A stretch of 5,615 nt of DNA from Bacillota bacterium (GCA_029776465.1 JAKOTC010000138.1:1-5615); one strand, 5' to 3'. Shown: positions 1 through 5,615, counted from the first letter of the stretch. Notes: generated from the letters alone by a model not told the origin. Translations and numbers: made by a program.

Positions 1-412
1 AATCGCCGCCGAATCCTGCGGCATTAACACCACCTATTATAAGACCATGGCCTTTGTCATGTCCGCTTTCTTCGCCGGTGTCGCAGGTTCCTTATACGCC
101 GGAAACATCGGAATTTTGAACCCCGGCTCCTTCGGCTTTATGAAATCCATTGATATTCTGGTCACGGTGGTGTTGGGCGGCATGGGCTCCATGCTCGGTT
201 CGGTTTTGGCCGCCGTGGGGTTGACCGCCCTTCCGGAACTGTTGAGAGAATTTGATAAATACCGCATAGTGGTATATTCCCTTCTATTGGTTTTGGTTAT
301 GATTCTAAAACCCTCCGGCCTTATGGGAAAATATGATTTCTCCCTATCCGGGCTGCTGGAAAAAGGATGGAATAAAATCACCGCTTTCAAAAAGGAGGGG
401 AAGATAAAATGA
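1..412 (+). CDS. livM: Branched-chain amino acid ABC transporter permease LivM, C-terminal part (5' end outside window)
   Basis: Inner-membrane permease subunit that forms, with LivH, the channel for leucine, isoleucine and valine (or related amino acid) uptake. The frame is open from base 2 without a start codon, giving 136 visible residues, so only the C-terminal part of a protein of roughly 300 or more residues is seen. The visible part begins with a GIN...YYKTMAF stretch, then an Ala/Gly-rich membrane segment (AFFAGVAGSLYAG), a second segment with the LGGMGSMLGSVLAA signature typical of LivM/LivH permeases, and a last hydrophobic segment (YSLLLVLVMILKPSGLMG) before a Lys-rich cytoplasmic tail. 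The Met at base 47 is internal, not the start. The TGA stop overlaps the livG ATG by 4 bp (ATGA), which points to translational coupling. The livG and livF neighbours confirm the family. Substrate specificity cannot be read from this fragment. Confidence 0.93.
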   Translation, partial: IAAESCGINTTYYKTMAFVMSAFFAGVAGSLYAGNIGILNPGSFGFMKSIDILVTVVLGGMGSMLGSVLAAVGLTALPELLREFDKYRIVVYSLLLVLVMILKPSGLMGKYDFSLSGLLEKGWNKITAFKKEGKIK

Positions 413-1230
413 ATTTCCGCGATCCCAAAACCCCCTTCATTCCCGAACGGGATAAAAATATGACCCCCGTCATTGAATGTGTGGAGCTGGGCATTGACTT
501 CGGCGGTTTAACCGCCGTGGATGATTTCAATTTCACCCTGGGCAGAACCGAGATCGGCGGTTTAATCGGTCCCAACGGCGCCGGAAAGACCACGGTTTTC
601 AACCTTTTGACCAAGGTTTATCAGCCCACGCGCGGCAGAATGATCTTAAACGGTCAAGACACCAAAAACATGAACACCATTCAGGTCAACCGTGCCGGAA
701 TTGCCCGAACCTTTCAGAATATTCGTCTCTTTAAAGATTTAACCGTTTTGGACAATGTATTAATCGGGCTGCACAATGAAATGGACTATCGCCTCTTCGG
801 TGCCGTCTTCCGTCTGCCCGGATATTGGAGAGCCGAAAGAATTGCCAGGGGACGAGCAATGGAACTTTTGTCCATTTTTGACATGGCCGACCTGGCCGAC
901 AAAAAAGCCGGAAGTCTGCCCTACGGCGCCCAGCGCCGCCTGGAGATTGTCCGCGCGCTGGCCACCAACCCCTCCCTTCTGCTGCTGGATGAACCGGCGG
1001 CCGGCATGAATCCCTCGGAAACTGAAGAGCTGATGCAGAATATCCGCAAGATTCGGGATACCTTCCTTATCTCGATTCTGCTGATCGAGCATGATATGAA
1101 CCTTGTCATGGGCATTTGTGAGGGTATCGCCGTGTTGAACTATGGCAAGATTATTGCCAAGGGCACGCCGGACGAAATCAAGTCAAACCCGCAGGTGATC
1201 GAGGCATACCTGGGAAAGAAGGACCACTGA
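409..1230 (+). CDS. livG: Branched-chain amino acid ABC transporter ATP-binding protein LivG
   Basis: Cytoplasmic ATPase that pairs with LivF to energise the LivHM permease. The protein has 273 aa. Visible motifs are Walker A GPNGAGKT (54-61), Q-loop TFQN (Q103), a LivG-type signature LPYGAQRRLEI (170-180) in place of LSGGQ, Walker B LLLLDEP with catalytic E195, D-loop GMNP, and the switch histidine in IEHD (H228). The C-terminal AYLG ending is typical of LivG. The signature has Ala where LivG proteins often have Gln (LPYGQQRR). The ATG at 409 is preferred because AAAGGAGGGG (391-400) lies 8 bases upstream and the ATG overlaps the livM stop. It adds a polar 17-residue extension before a second Met (base 460) at which many LivG proteins would begin, but that Met has no good ribosome site. 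The LivG-type signature and EHDM motif argue against the urea-transporter paralog UrtD. Confidence 0.95.
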   Translation: MNFRDPKTPFIPERDKNMTPVIECVELGIDFGGLTAVDDFNFTLGRTEIGGLIGPNGAGKTTVFNLLTKVYQPTRGRMILNGQDTKNMNTIQVNRAGIARTFQNIRLFKDLTVLDNVLIGLHNEMDYRLFGAVFRLPGYWRAERIARGRAMELLSIFDMADLADKKAGSLPYGAQRRLEIVRALATNPSLLLLDEPAAGMNPSETEELMQNIRKIRDTFLISILLIEHDMNLVMGICEGIAVLNYGKIIAKGTPDEIKSNPQVIEAYLGKKDH

Positions 1231-1231
1231 G

Positions 1232-1930
1232 ATGCTGAAAGTCAACAATATCAACGTTTATTACGGCCCCATTCACGCCATTAAAGATGTCTCTTTTGAG
1301 GTACATCCCGGGGAAATCGTGGCATTGATCGGAGCCAACGGCGCCGGAAAGTCCTCCACCCTTCAAACTGTCTCCGGGCTGCTTCGCCCCAAAACCGGGA
1401 GCGTGGTGTTTGACGGGAAGGACATCACCAAAACCGAGCCGCACAAAATCGTGAAAATGGGCTTGGCACAGGTGCCGGAAGGCCGGCGCATCTTTTTGCG
1501 CATGACCGTGATGGAGAATCTGGAGATGGGCGCCTTTACCCAAAAAGGGGTATCCTCAAAGGGCATTGAGGAAATTTTCAACCGCTTTCCCCGCTTGAAA
1601 GAACGTCAAAAGCAGATTGCCGGAACCCTTTCCGGCGGCGAACAGCAAATGCTGGCCATGGGGCGCGCCCTGATGAGCCATCCCAAGCTGCTGATGCTGG
1701 ATGAACCCTCCATGGGTCTGGCCCCCGTCCTGGTGGAGCAGATTTTTGAGATCATCGCCGAACTAAAAAAATCAGGCGTCACCATCCTGCTGGTTGAGCA
1801 GAATGCCGGCATGGCGCTGGAGGTGGCTGATCGGGCTTATGTTTTGGAGACCGGTTCCATTATACTTTCCGGCACCGGAAAAGAACTGGCCGAGAGCGAC
1901 GAAATTAAAAAAGCATACCTGGGCGGATAA
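1232..1930 (+). CDS. livF: Branched-chain amino acid ABC transporter ATP-binding protein LivF
   Basis: Second ATPase of the LIV importer, working as a heterodimer with LivG on the cytoplasmic face of the membrane. The 232 aa length is normal for the family. Visible motifs are Walker A GANGAGKS (34-41), the Q-loop region AQVPEGRRIF (Q80), signature LSGGEQQ (133-139), Walker B LLMLDEP with E158, and the LivF-typical LLVEQN motif, in which Gln190 sits where most ABC ATPases carry the switch His. This Gln is a family trait, so it is not a defect. The start follows the livG stop by one base and is preceded by GGAAAGAAGGA at about 1212-1223, overlapping the end of livG. It is the last gene of the operon, followed within about 25 bp by a strong hairpin terminator. 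Confidence 0.95.
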   Translation: MLKVNNINVYYGPIHAIKDVSFEVHPGEIVALIGANGAGKSSTLQTVSGLLRPKTGSVVFDGKDITKTEPHKIVKMGLAQVPEGRRIFLRMTVMENLEMGAFTQKGVSSKGIEEIFNRFPRLKERQKQIAGTLSGGEQQMLAMGRALMSHPKLLMLDEPSMGLAPVLVEQIFEIIAELKKSGVTILLVEQNAGMALEVADRAYVLETGSIILSGTGKELAESDEIKKAYLGG

Positions 1931-1952
1931 CCGCACGAATAAGTCCATAATG

Positions 1953-1992
1953 AAAAAGAGCATGATTCCCTTGGCGAATCAGGCTCTTTTTT
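1953..1992 (+). terminator. Intrinsic terminator of the liv operon, probably bidirectional
   Basis: The 9-bp stem AAAAAGAGC (1953-1961) pairs with GCTCTTTTT (1983-1991). After one A/G mismatch a further 6-bp stem, TGATTC with GAATCA, closes on the 7-base loop CCTTGGC. A run of six T (1987-1992) follows on the + strand, and the five A at 1953-1957 give a T-run on the - strand. It sits between convergent genes (livF ends 1930, the - strand gene ends 2022), so it can serve both directions. Confidence 0.88.
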
Positions 1993-2021
1993 ATAGAGGA
2001 TGTAAATGTGCACCATCCGGC

Positions 2022-2534
2022 CTATCGGAGATCGGGCAAAGCATTTTCAATATTTCTGATCCCCCCATCAATCACTCTCAGCCCTTCTCTGATTTTCCAT
2101 ATCCCTTCATTCACACAGCCATGCATGATGTCCTTTAAACCTTCATAAACATAGAGAACGCCGTTCTCCACATCCCAAAGTCCCTCGCGGATATCCCTGA
2201 CAGCCCCTCGGCTTCTGCCGGAACGCAAATCCCTCAAACCTTGATTGATATTCCGAATCCCTTCGCAGGCCCCCCGGATTCCCTCGTAAATTCTCCTTTG
2301 GCTTTCCGCTCTGTTCATGAAGACAATATCTAACCCCACAAGAATATTTTCTACGCCTTCCCGAACATCCTCGACGCCTTCACGAATCTCTCTAACGGAC
2401 TCTGTATCTTCATTATCGAGATGATCTCGGCGGCGGTCTCTGACCCGGTCCCCACGGCCACGCCCTCTATCGTGATCACCGCCGCAGAAACTGCAGCCGC
2501 GGTTTGAGCGGCGATCCTCAAATAAATTGCTCAT
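2022..2534 (-). CDS. Heptad-repeat protein with Cys/Arg/Asp-rich head (paralog A), function unknown
   Basis: I do not recognise a named family. The ATG at 2534 gives 170 aa and has a ribosome site (TAGGGGTG) about 6 bases upstream. A longer frame from a TTG at 2597 would run through the promoter and leader and is rejected. Residues 1-49 form a polar head, MSNLFEDRRS..., with a CSFCGG motif (C14, C17) and an Arg/Gly/Asp-rich stretch (DRGRGRGDRVRDRRRD). Residues 50-170 are heptads of the type IREGVED, VREGVEN, IYEGIRG, INQGLRD, grouped as three heptads plus a 12-residue linker, with rounds starting at residues 50, 82, 115 and 148; the first linker is one residue shorter. Hydrophobic residues at heptad positions 1 and 5 give the 3-4 spacing of an amphipathic helix or coiled coil. 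There is no signal peptide or membrane segment. The gene at 3185-2706 is a clear paralog. The promoter suggests sporulation-stage expression, so a coat or mother-cell structural role is possible but inferred. Confidence 0.82.
   Translation of the reverse strand: MSNLFEDRRSNRGCSFCGGDHDRGRGRGDRVRDRRRDHLDNEDTESVREIREGVEDVREGVENILVGLDIVFMNRAESQRRIYEGIRGACEGIRNINQGLRDLRSGRSRGAVRDIREGLWDVENGVLYVYEGLKDIMHGCVNEGIWKIREGLRVIDGGIRNIENALPDLR
2025..2387 (-). repeat. 33-residue (about 99-bp) tandem coding repeat in paralog A
   Basis: Four degenerate rounds encode residues 50-170. Each round is three heptads [IV]-x-[EN]-G-[LIV]-x-[DN] plus a 12-residue linker such as LRSGRSRGAVRD or IMHGCVNEGIWK. Spacings between rounds are 32, 33 and 33 residues, and the last round lacks the linker. 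The repeat is clear in the protein but strongly diverged at the DNA level. Confidence 0.8.
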
Positions 2535-2540
2535 GCTTTC

Positions 2541-2560
2541 ACCCCTATTTCTAATACACC
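2541..2560 (-). promoter_or_regulatory. Leader and ribosome binding site of paralog A
   Basis: On the - strand, GGTGTAT (2560-2554) is followed by TAGGGGT (2547-2541) and then GAAAGC before the ATG at 2534. This matches the leader of the paralog (GGTGTAT, then TAGGAGTGAAAAC-ATG) and fixes the start of translation at 2534. Confidence 0.65.
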
Positions 2561-2584
2561 ATTTCCTCTTTGCCGAGTACACAG

Positions 2585-2615
2585 TATTATATGACAAAAG
2601 CAGGAGGGGTGTTAT
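2585..2615 (-). promoter_or_regulatory. Sigma-K-like promoter of paralog A
   Basis: On the - strand, ATAACA (2615-2610) is followed after 16 bases by CATATAATA (2593-2585). CATATAATA fits the sigma-K -10 consensus CATAnnnTA and the AC within ATAACA fits its -35 element at the expected distance. The same bases contain TATAAT, so a vegetative promoter with a poor -35 is the alternative. It lies about 51 bases upstream of the ATG at 2534, and the same arrangement precedes the paralog. Confidence 0.6.
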
Positions 2616-2659
2616 CGGCGAAAACTCCGGCCCTGCCGCCGAAAGCCGTCAAATGTAGG

Positions 2660-2682
2660 TGCTCACAGAAAAACTGTGAGCA
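2660..2682. other. Perfect 9-bp hairpin between the two paralogs
   Basis: TGCTCACAG (2660-2668), loop AAAAA, CTGTGAGCA (2674-2682). It lies about 24 bases downstream of the stop of paralog B and upstream of the promoter of paralog A. On the - strand it is followed by CCTACATTTG and not by a T-run, so it is a poor intrinsic terminator. It could be a weak terminator, an mRNA 3'-end stabiliser or an operator-like dyad. Confidence 0.55.
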
Positions 2683-2705
2683 ATATAATTTATCTGTATA
2701 GAAAA

Positions 2706-3185
2706 TTACCGTCCAATATCCCTTAAAATATCCTCCAAATCGCAAAGCCCATCCTCAATATCATCCAGTCCCTCGCGGATTTTACAGATGCCCTCTCTTC
2801 TGTTTCCGCTCAGAACATCGCTCAAACCTTCGCAAACATCTCGTGCACCTTCACGGATATCACGGACAGCATCCTCTAAATCCCGGATGATGTCCCAGCT
2901 TACAGAACCGCGTAAGTTCCTAATGCCCTCATTCACGCTTCGGAGGCCTTCGTTAATATCCCGAAGCCCTTCGCAGATATTCCGCCGGCCCTCCCGGATA
3001 TCGCCGTCCAGAATATCTTCCAGACCTTCGCTGATACCCAGAACACCATTGCGGATATCCCGTATGCCTTTCCGGATATCCCTTATCCCCTCCACATCAC
3101 CACGGTCCCGGTCGCGGCAACGACATCTATCATGGCCGCATGCTCTGCAGCCACTAAAACGACTATCGTCGAAAAAGCTGCTCAT
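2706..3185 (-). CDS. Heptad-repeat protein with Cys-rich head (paralog B), function unknown
   Basis: No named family recognised. The protein has 159 aa from an ATG preceded by TAGGAGTG 7 bases upstream. The head, MSSFFDDSRF..., carries four Cys in CRACGHDRCRC (C13, C16, C21, C23), suited to metal binding or disulfide cross-linking, followed by alternating Arg/Asp. From residue 37 the protein repeats with an exact 33-residue period: rounds start at 37, 70, 103 and 136, each with three heptads (for example ICEGLRD, INEGLRS, VNEGIRN) and a 12-residue linker (ILDGDIREGRRN, VLSGNRREGICK), the last round being partial. Cys also occurs inside the repeats (C71, C118, C134, C148). It is highly charged, with no signal peptide or membrane segment. 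It is paralogous to the downstream gene in head, repeat plan, promoter and leader, so it arose by local duplication. Regular glycines make a simple rigid helix uncertain. A structural or coat-like role is inferred only. Confidence 0.85.
   Translation of the reverse strand: MSSFFDDSRFSGCRACGHDRCRCRDRDRGDVEGIRDIRKGIRDIRNGVLGISEGLEDILDGDIREGRRNICEGLRDINEGLRSVNEGIRNLRGSVSWDIIRDLEDAVRDIREGARDVCEGLSDVLSGNRREGICKIREGLDDIEDGLCDLEDILRDIGR
2709..3077 (-). repeat. Exact-period 33-residue (99-bp) tandem coding repeat in paralog B
   Basis: Residues 37-159 form three full rounds and one partial round of 33 residues, each three heptads [IV]-x-[EN]-G-[LIV]-x-[DN] plus a 12-residue linker. The third round begins with LEDAVRD, which lacks the heptad glycine, and the second linker (LRGSVSWDIIRD) is the most diverged. 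The period is strictly kept although the sequence has drifted. Confidence 0.85.
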
Positions 3186-3191
3186 GTTTTC

Positions 3192-3214
3192 ACTCCTACA
3201 ATGCTTTATACACC
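3192..3214 (-). promoter_or_regulatory. Leader and ribosome binding site of paralog B
   Basis: On the - strand, GGTGTAT (3214-3208), then TAGGAGT (3198-3192) and GAAAAC before the ATG at 3185. The elements are shared in order and wording with the leader of paralog A, which supports both start codons. Confidence 0.65.
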
Positions 3215-3239
3215 CGCTTCTTAAGAATCAGGCGCATTG

Positions 3240-3270
3240 TATTATATGATTGAAAGATAAGCAATGTTAT
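3240..3270 (-). promoter_or_regulatory. Sigma-K-like promoter of paralog B
   Basis: On the - strand, ATAACA (3270-3265), a 16-base spacer, then CATATAATA (3248-3240). Hexamer, spacer length and -10 element are identical to those before paralog A while the spacer sequence differs. The element fits AC-N17-CATAnnnTA of sigma-K. TATAAT within it leaves a sigma-A reading possible, but ATAACA is a poor sigma-A -35. It lies about 55 bases upstream of the ATG. Confidence 0.6.
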
Positions 3271-3348
3271 TTCAGCCCGTCCCCCCTTACCTTTCTCACT
3301 TAAACCTTTTCTCCGGAATTTGAATGATATAGACATCCGGATTAAATG

Positions 3349-3377
3349 AAAACAGGGTCGAAACAACGACCCTGTTT
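3349..3377 (-). terminator. Intrinsic terminator downstream of cphA
   Basis: A perfect 11-bp stem, AAACAGGGTCG (3350-3360) with CGACCCTGTTT (3367-3377), and a 6-base loop, starts 3 bases after the cphA stop. On the - strand it runs into TTTTCATTTAAT, a short T-run. It separates cphA from the promoter of paralog B, so the repeat genes are probably not mainly transcribed from the cphA promoter. Confidence 0.8.
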
Positions 3378-3379
3378 AT

Positions 3380-5615
3380 TCATGTTAAATTGCTTGCATA
3401 TTCCTTCGGGCTTAAGCTTTCTAAATAAGCCTGAAGGGGTTCGAGCTTTTCATAGAAGACAACGATAAGATCCCCCGACCGGGCATTTTCAACCGCCAGT
3501 CGAAGCGCATCCAATTCATCCAATACAATCTGATATCTTCCGGAGGGCCTGCTTTCCTTTATGGCGTCAAAGAAGAGCTGCGCAACCTCGCCGGACTTTC
3601 TTCCCCTCTTGTCCGCATCCTCCTTAATATAAATCGCATCAAAGGCTTTCGCACAGAATCTGCCGACGCTTTGGATGGACTCGTCCGACCGGTCGCCCGG
3701 CATACCGATGACACCGATCAGCCGGGAGTATCCGATCTTTTGACAGGCCTTTATCACCTGCTGATAGCCGGGCAGGTTGTGGCCGTAATCCAGCATCACC
3801 TTAAAATCCCGAACTACAAACATATTAAATCTTCCGTTGTTTTGCTGAAAGGTTTTCAATCCCTGAGCAATCTGTTCAAACGGAATATGCAGACCAATCA
3901 GGGCAGAAACGGCCGCCAAAGCATTTTCGGTGTTGCATTCAATCAAGCCCCCGCAGGTAATCGGAATCTCATCGATGCGAAGAATTTTGGCAGTCTGCCC
4001 TTCCATAGAGACTTTGATCCAGCCATCCTGGGCATACACCCAGATATGCCCGTCTTCTTTGGGCGCATGCATGGAAAACATGATTTTTCTGGCTTTGCAC
4101 CGCTCTGCGATATAGGGAGTCATTTTGTCGTCGGCGTTCAAGACCGCATATCCGTCCGCTTTGACTGCCTCCACCACAAGGGCTTTGACAAAAGCCAGAT
4201 CCTCAAGGGTATCCGTTCCGTCCATCCCCAGATGGTCTTCGGCAATGTTGGTGATAACTCCCACATCGGCCAGGTCGTAACCCAGGCCCTCACGGATAAT
4301 GCCGCCGCGGGCAGTTTCCAGCACGGCGCAGTCGATTTTCTTATTGGACAATATCAGCTTTGCGCTTCTCGGGCCCGAATGGTCCCCTTTATATAAACAT
4401 TTGTCCCCGATAAAGGTGCCGCTGGTGGTGGTCATGCCCACGGTTCTGCCGGTCTGGGCCAGCACATGGCTGATCAGCCGAACCGTAGTGGTTTTTCCAT
4501 TGGTGCCCGTCACCGAGACCAGCGGGAAACGAATATTTTCCTCCTTGGGAAATAAATGATCCACAATGTCCTTTGCCACATTTCGGGCTTTCCCCATGCT
4601 GGGGTAGAGATGCATCCGGATGCCCGGCGCCGTGTTGACTTCCACCACCACGCCCTCTGTCTCCCGGATGGATTTGGAGATGTCGGTCGTCACAATATCG
4701 ATGCCCGCGATATCAATGCCGACGGCTTTTGCCGCCATGACCGCAATCTCCGCGTTTTCCGGGTGTATCAGGTCTGTGCAATCAATGGCGATTCCCCCGG
4801 TGCTGAGATTTCCGTTGGACCGCAGCCGCACAACCTCCCCGTCGGCCGGAATGCTGTCGGGAGTCTTTCCGTGTTTCTCCAGGAGATCCAGGGATACCTG
4901 ATCCAGTTTGATTTTGGTCAGGGGTTTTTCATGGTCCTCTCCTCTTCTTTCATCCTGGTTGACCAGATCCACCAGTTCCCGGATGCTATGCTCTCCGTCC
5001 CCGATCACCATGGCAGGCAGGCGTTCGGCAACGGCGCTGACCTTATCCCCTATCACCAAAATTCGATAGTCCCGGCCGGTAACATACTGTTCGACAATGA
5101 TGCCTCTGCTGAATTTGCTGGCCTCTGCAAACGCCCTTCTAACCTCATTTTCCGTGGTGAGATTCAAAAAGACCCCCTTACCCTGGTTTCCATCAAAGGG
5201 TTTTACAACCACAGGATATCCAATCTGCTGAGCGGCAATGAGGGCGGATATCTCCGAATACACCACCTTGCCGTAGGGCACGGGAATCTGGTGCTCGCTG
5301 AGAATGCTTTTGGTCAACTGTTTGTTGCAGGAAATATCGACTGCAATACAGGAGGTGGAATCGGTCAGTGTGGACTCAACAATTCTGCTGAACCGCCCAT
5401 ATCCAAGCTGGACAAGGCTTTCATTCCCGATCCGAGTCGCCGGTATGCCCCGCCTTTTTGCCTCCTCCACAATGGCTCTGGTGCTGGGTCCCAGCTCGGC
5501 ATCGACAGAGATTTTTCGAAGAAAAGCTAAAAAATCATCGATTTTCAAATCATCGCCGGACAGAAGGCTGTTCAGGATAAAAACGGCTGCTTTTCCGCAC
5601 TCTAAACCGCAAACC
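3380..5615 (-). CDS. cphA: Cyanophycin synthetase CphA (N-terminus outside window)
   Basis: Cytoplasmic enzyme that builds cyanophycin (multi-L-arginyl-poly-L-aspartate) from Asp and Arg with ATP, a nitrogen and carbon store. The frame is open to the window edge, giving 744 visible residues; full-length CphA has roughly 870-900, so about 130-150 residues are missing. The TTG at 5548 is an internal Leu codon, since the 22 codons before it continue family-like sequence (AVFILNSLLSGDD). Numbering from that codon: LGPSTRAIVEEAKRRGIP (19-36); an ATP-grasp module with VVKPFDGNQGKGV (114-126), VEQYVTGRDYR (152-162) and metal-site VVEVNTAPGIR (301-311); then a Mur-ligase-like module with P-loop VTGTNGKTTT (346-355), ETARGGIIREGL (411-422), NIAEDHLG (434-441), DYGHNLPGY (587-595), GMPGDRSDE (615-623) and the terminal FYEKLEP (698-704). 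Both modules look intact, which favours CphA1-type primary synthesis over the shortened CphA2 dipeptide-using form. A cyanophycinase gene often neighbours cphA and would lie beyond the edge. A hairpin terminator follows the TGA stop. Confidence 0.95.
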   Translation of the reverse strand, partial: VCGLECGKAAVFILNSLLSGDDLKIDDFLAFLRKISVDAELGPSTRAIVEEAKRRGIPATRIGNESLVQLGYGRFSRIVESTLTDSTSCIAVDISCNKQLTKSILSEHQIPVPYGKVVYSEISALIAAQQIGYPVVVKPFDGNQGKGVFLNLTTENEVRRAFAEASKFSRGIIVEQYVTGRDYRILVIGDKVSAVAERLPAMVIGDGEHSIRELVDLVNQDERRGEDHEKPLTKIKLDQVSLDLLEKHGKTPDSIPADGEVVRLRSNGNLSTGGIAIDCTDLIHPENAEIAVMAAKAVGIDIAGIDIVTTDISKSIRETEGVVVEVNTAPGIRMHLYPSMGKARNVAKDIVDHLFPKEENIRFPLVSVTGTNGKTTTVRLISHVLAQTGRTVGMTTTSGTFIGDKCLYKGDHSGPRSAKLILSNKKIDCAVLETARGGIIREGLGYDLADVGVITNIAEDHLGMDGTDTLEDLAFVKALVVEAVKADGYAVLNADDKMTPYIAERCKARKIMFSMHAPKEDGHIWVYAQDGWIKVSMEGQTAKILRIDEIPITCGGLIECNTENALAAVSALIGLHIPFEQIAQGLKTFQQNNGRFNMFVVRDFKVMLDYGHNLPGYQQVIKACQKIGYSRLIGVIGMPGDRSDESIQSVGRFCAKAFDAIYIKEDADKRGRKSGEVAQLFFDAIKESRPSGRYQIVLDELDALRLAVENARSGDLIVVFYEKLEPLQAYLESLSPKEYASNLT

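Noticed and set aside
2535..2597. Upstream extension of paralog A to a TTG at 2597 (191 aa)
   Set aside because: The extra codons cover the -10 element and the conserved leader, the TTG has no ribosome site, and the ATG at 2534 aligns with the paralog's MSSFFDD start.
2616..2641. Inverted repeat CGGCG...CGCCG upstream of the paralog A promoter
   Set aside because: Only 5 bp of stem with a 16-base loop in a GC-rich patch; not distinguishable from chance.
2025..3077. CRISPR array suggested by recurrent GGATATCC-like words
   Set aside because: The repeats are degenerate, spaced at multiples of 21 bp and in frame with the heptads; there are no constant repeats with unique spacers.
2788..3249. 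Ser/Arg-rich frame on the + strand opposite paralog B
   Set aside because: It is a shadow of the regular repeat codons on the other strand; it runs across B's promoter leader and has no ribosome site.
3271..3345. Possible small gene or regulatory RNA between cphA and paralog B
   Set aside because: No open frame with a ribosome site and no convincing fold; only two scattered TCCGGA/TCCGG words are present.
4556..5530. Long + strand open frame (324 codons) opposite cphA
   Set aside because: It is antisense to a strongly conserved CphA coding region, with composition typical of a complementary-strand shadow and no recognisable domain.

Overview
The window looks like a chromosomal segment of a spore-forming Clostridia-type Firmicute. 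The signs are moderate GC, strong purine-rich Shine-Dalgarno sites, and two promoters that resemble the late mother-cell sporulation class. This assignment is inferred from style and gene content; no rRNA or other phylogenetic marker is present.

Layout. (1) Bases 1-1930, + strand: the distal part of a branched-chain amino acid ABC transporter operon. It holds the C-terminal end of the permease LivM (cut by the window edge), then the ATPases LivG and LivF. livM and livG overlap by 4 bp and livG and livF are 1 bp apart, so the three are tightly coupled. The operon ends at a strong hairpin with T-runs on both sides (about 1953-1992). (2) Bases 2022-3270, - strand: two paralogous small genes (170 and 159 aa) that I cannot assign to a named family. 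Each encodes a short Cys-containing, Arg/Asp-rich head followed by four rounds of a 33-residue repeat built from coiled-coil-like heptads of the form [IV]-x-[EN]-G-[LIV]-x-[DN]. Each has its own promoter with the same layout, ATAACA-N16-CATATAATA, which matches the sigma-K type (AC...CATAnnnTA), and a related leader and ribosome binding site. (3) Bases 3380-5615, - strand: cyanophycin synthetase (CphA), covering the end of the N-terminal domain, the full ATP-grasp module and the full Mur-ligase-like module. Its reading frame stays open to the window edge, so the true start lies outside. It ends at an 11-bp perfect hairpin terminator.

How they may relate. The liv operon imports branched-chain amino acids and is convergent with the rest, so it is probably unrelated in function. 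The two repeat proteins lie downstream of cphA on the same strand but behind a terminator and with their own promoters. If those promoters really are sporulation-specific, the repeat proteins are candidates for spore-coat or mother-cell structural proteins. A link with the Asp/Arg polymer cyanophycin is an attractive but unproven inference from proximity and shared Asp/Arg-rich composition. The repeat-protein pair is the most novel element here.
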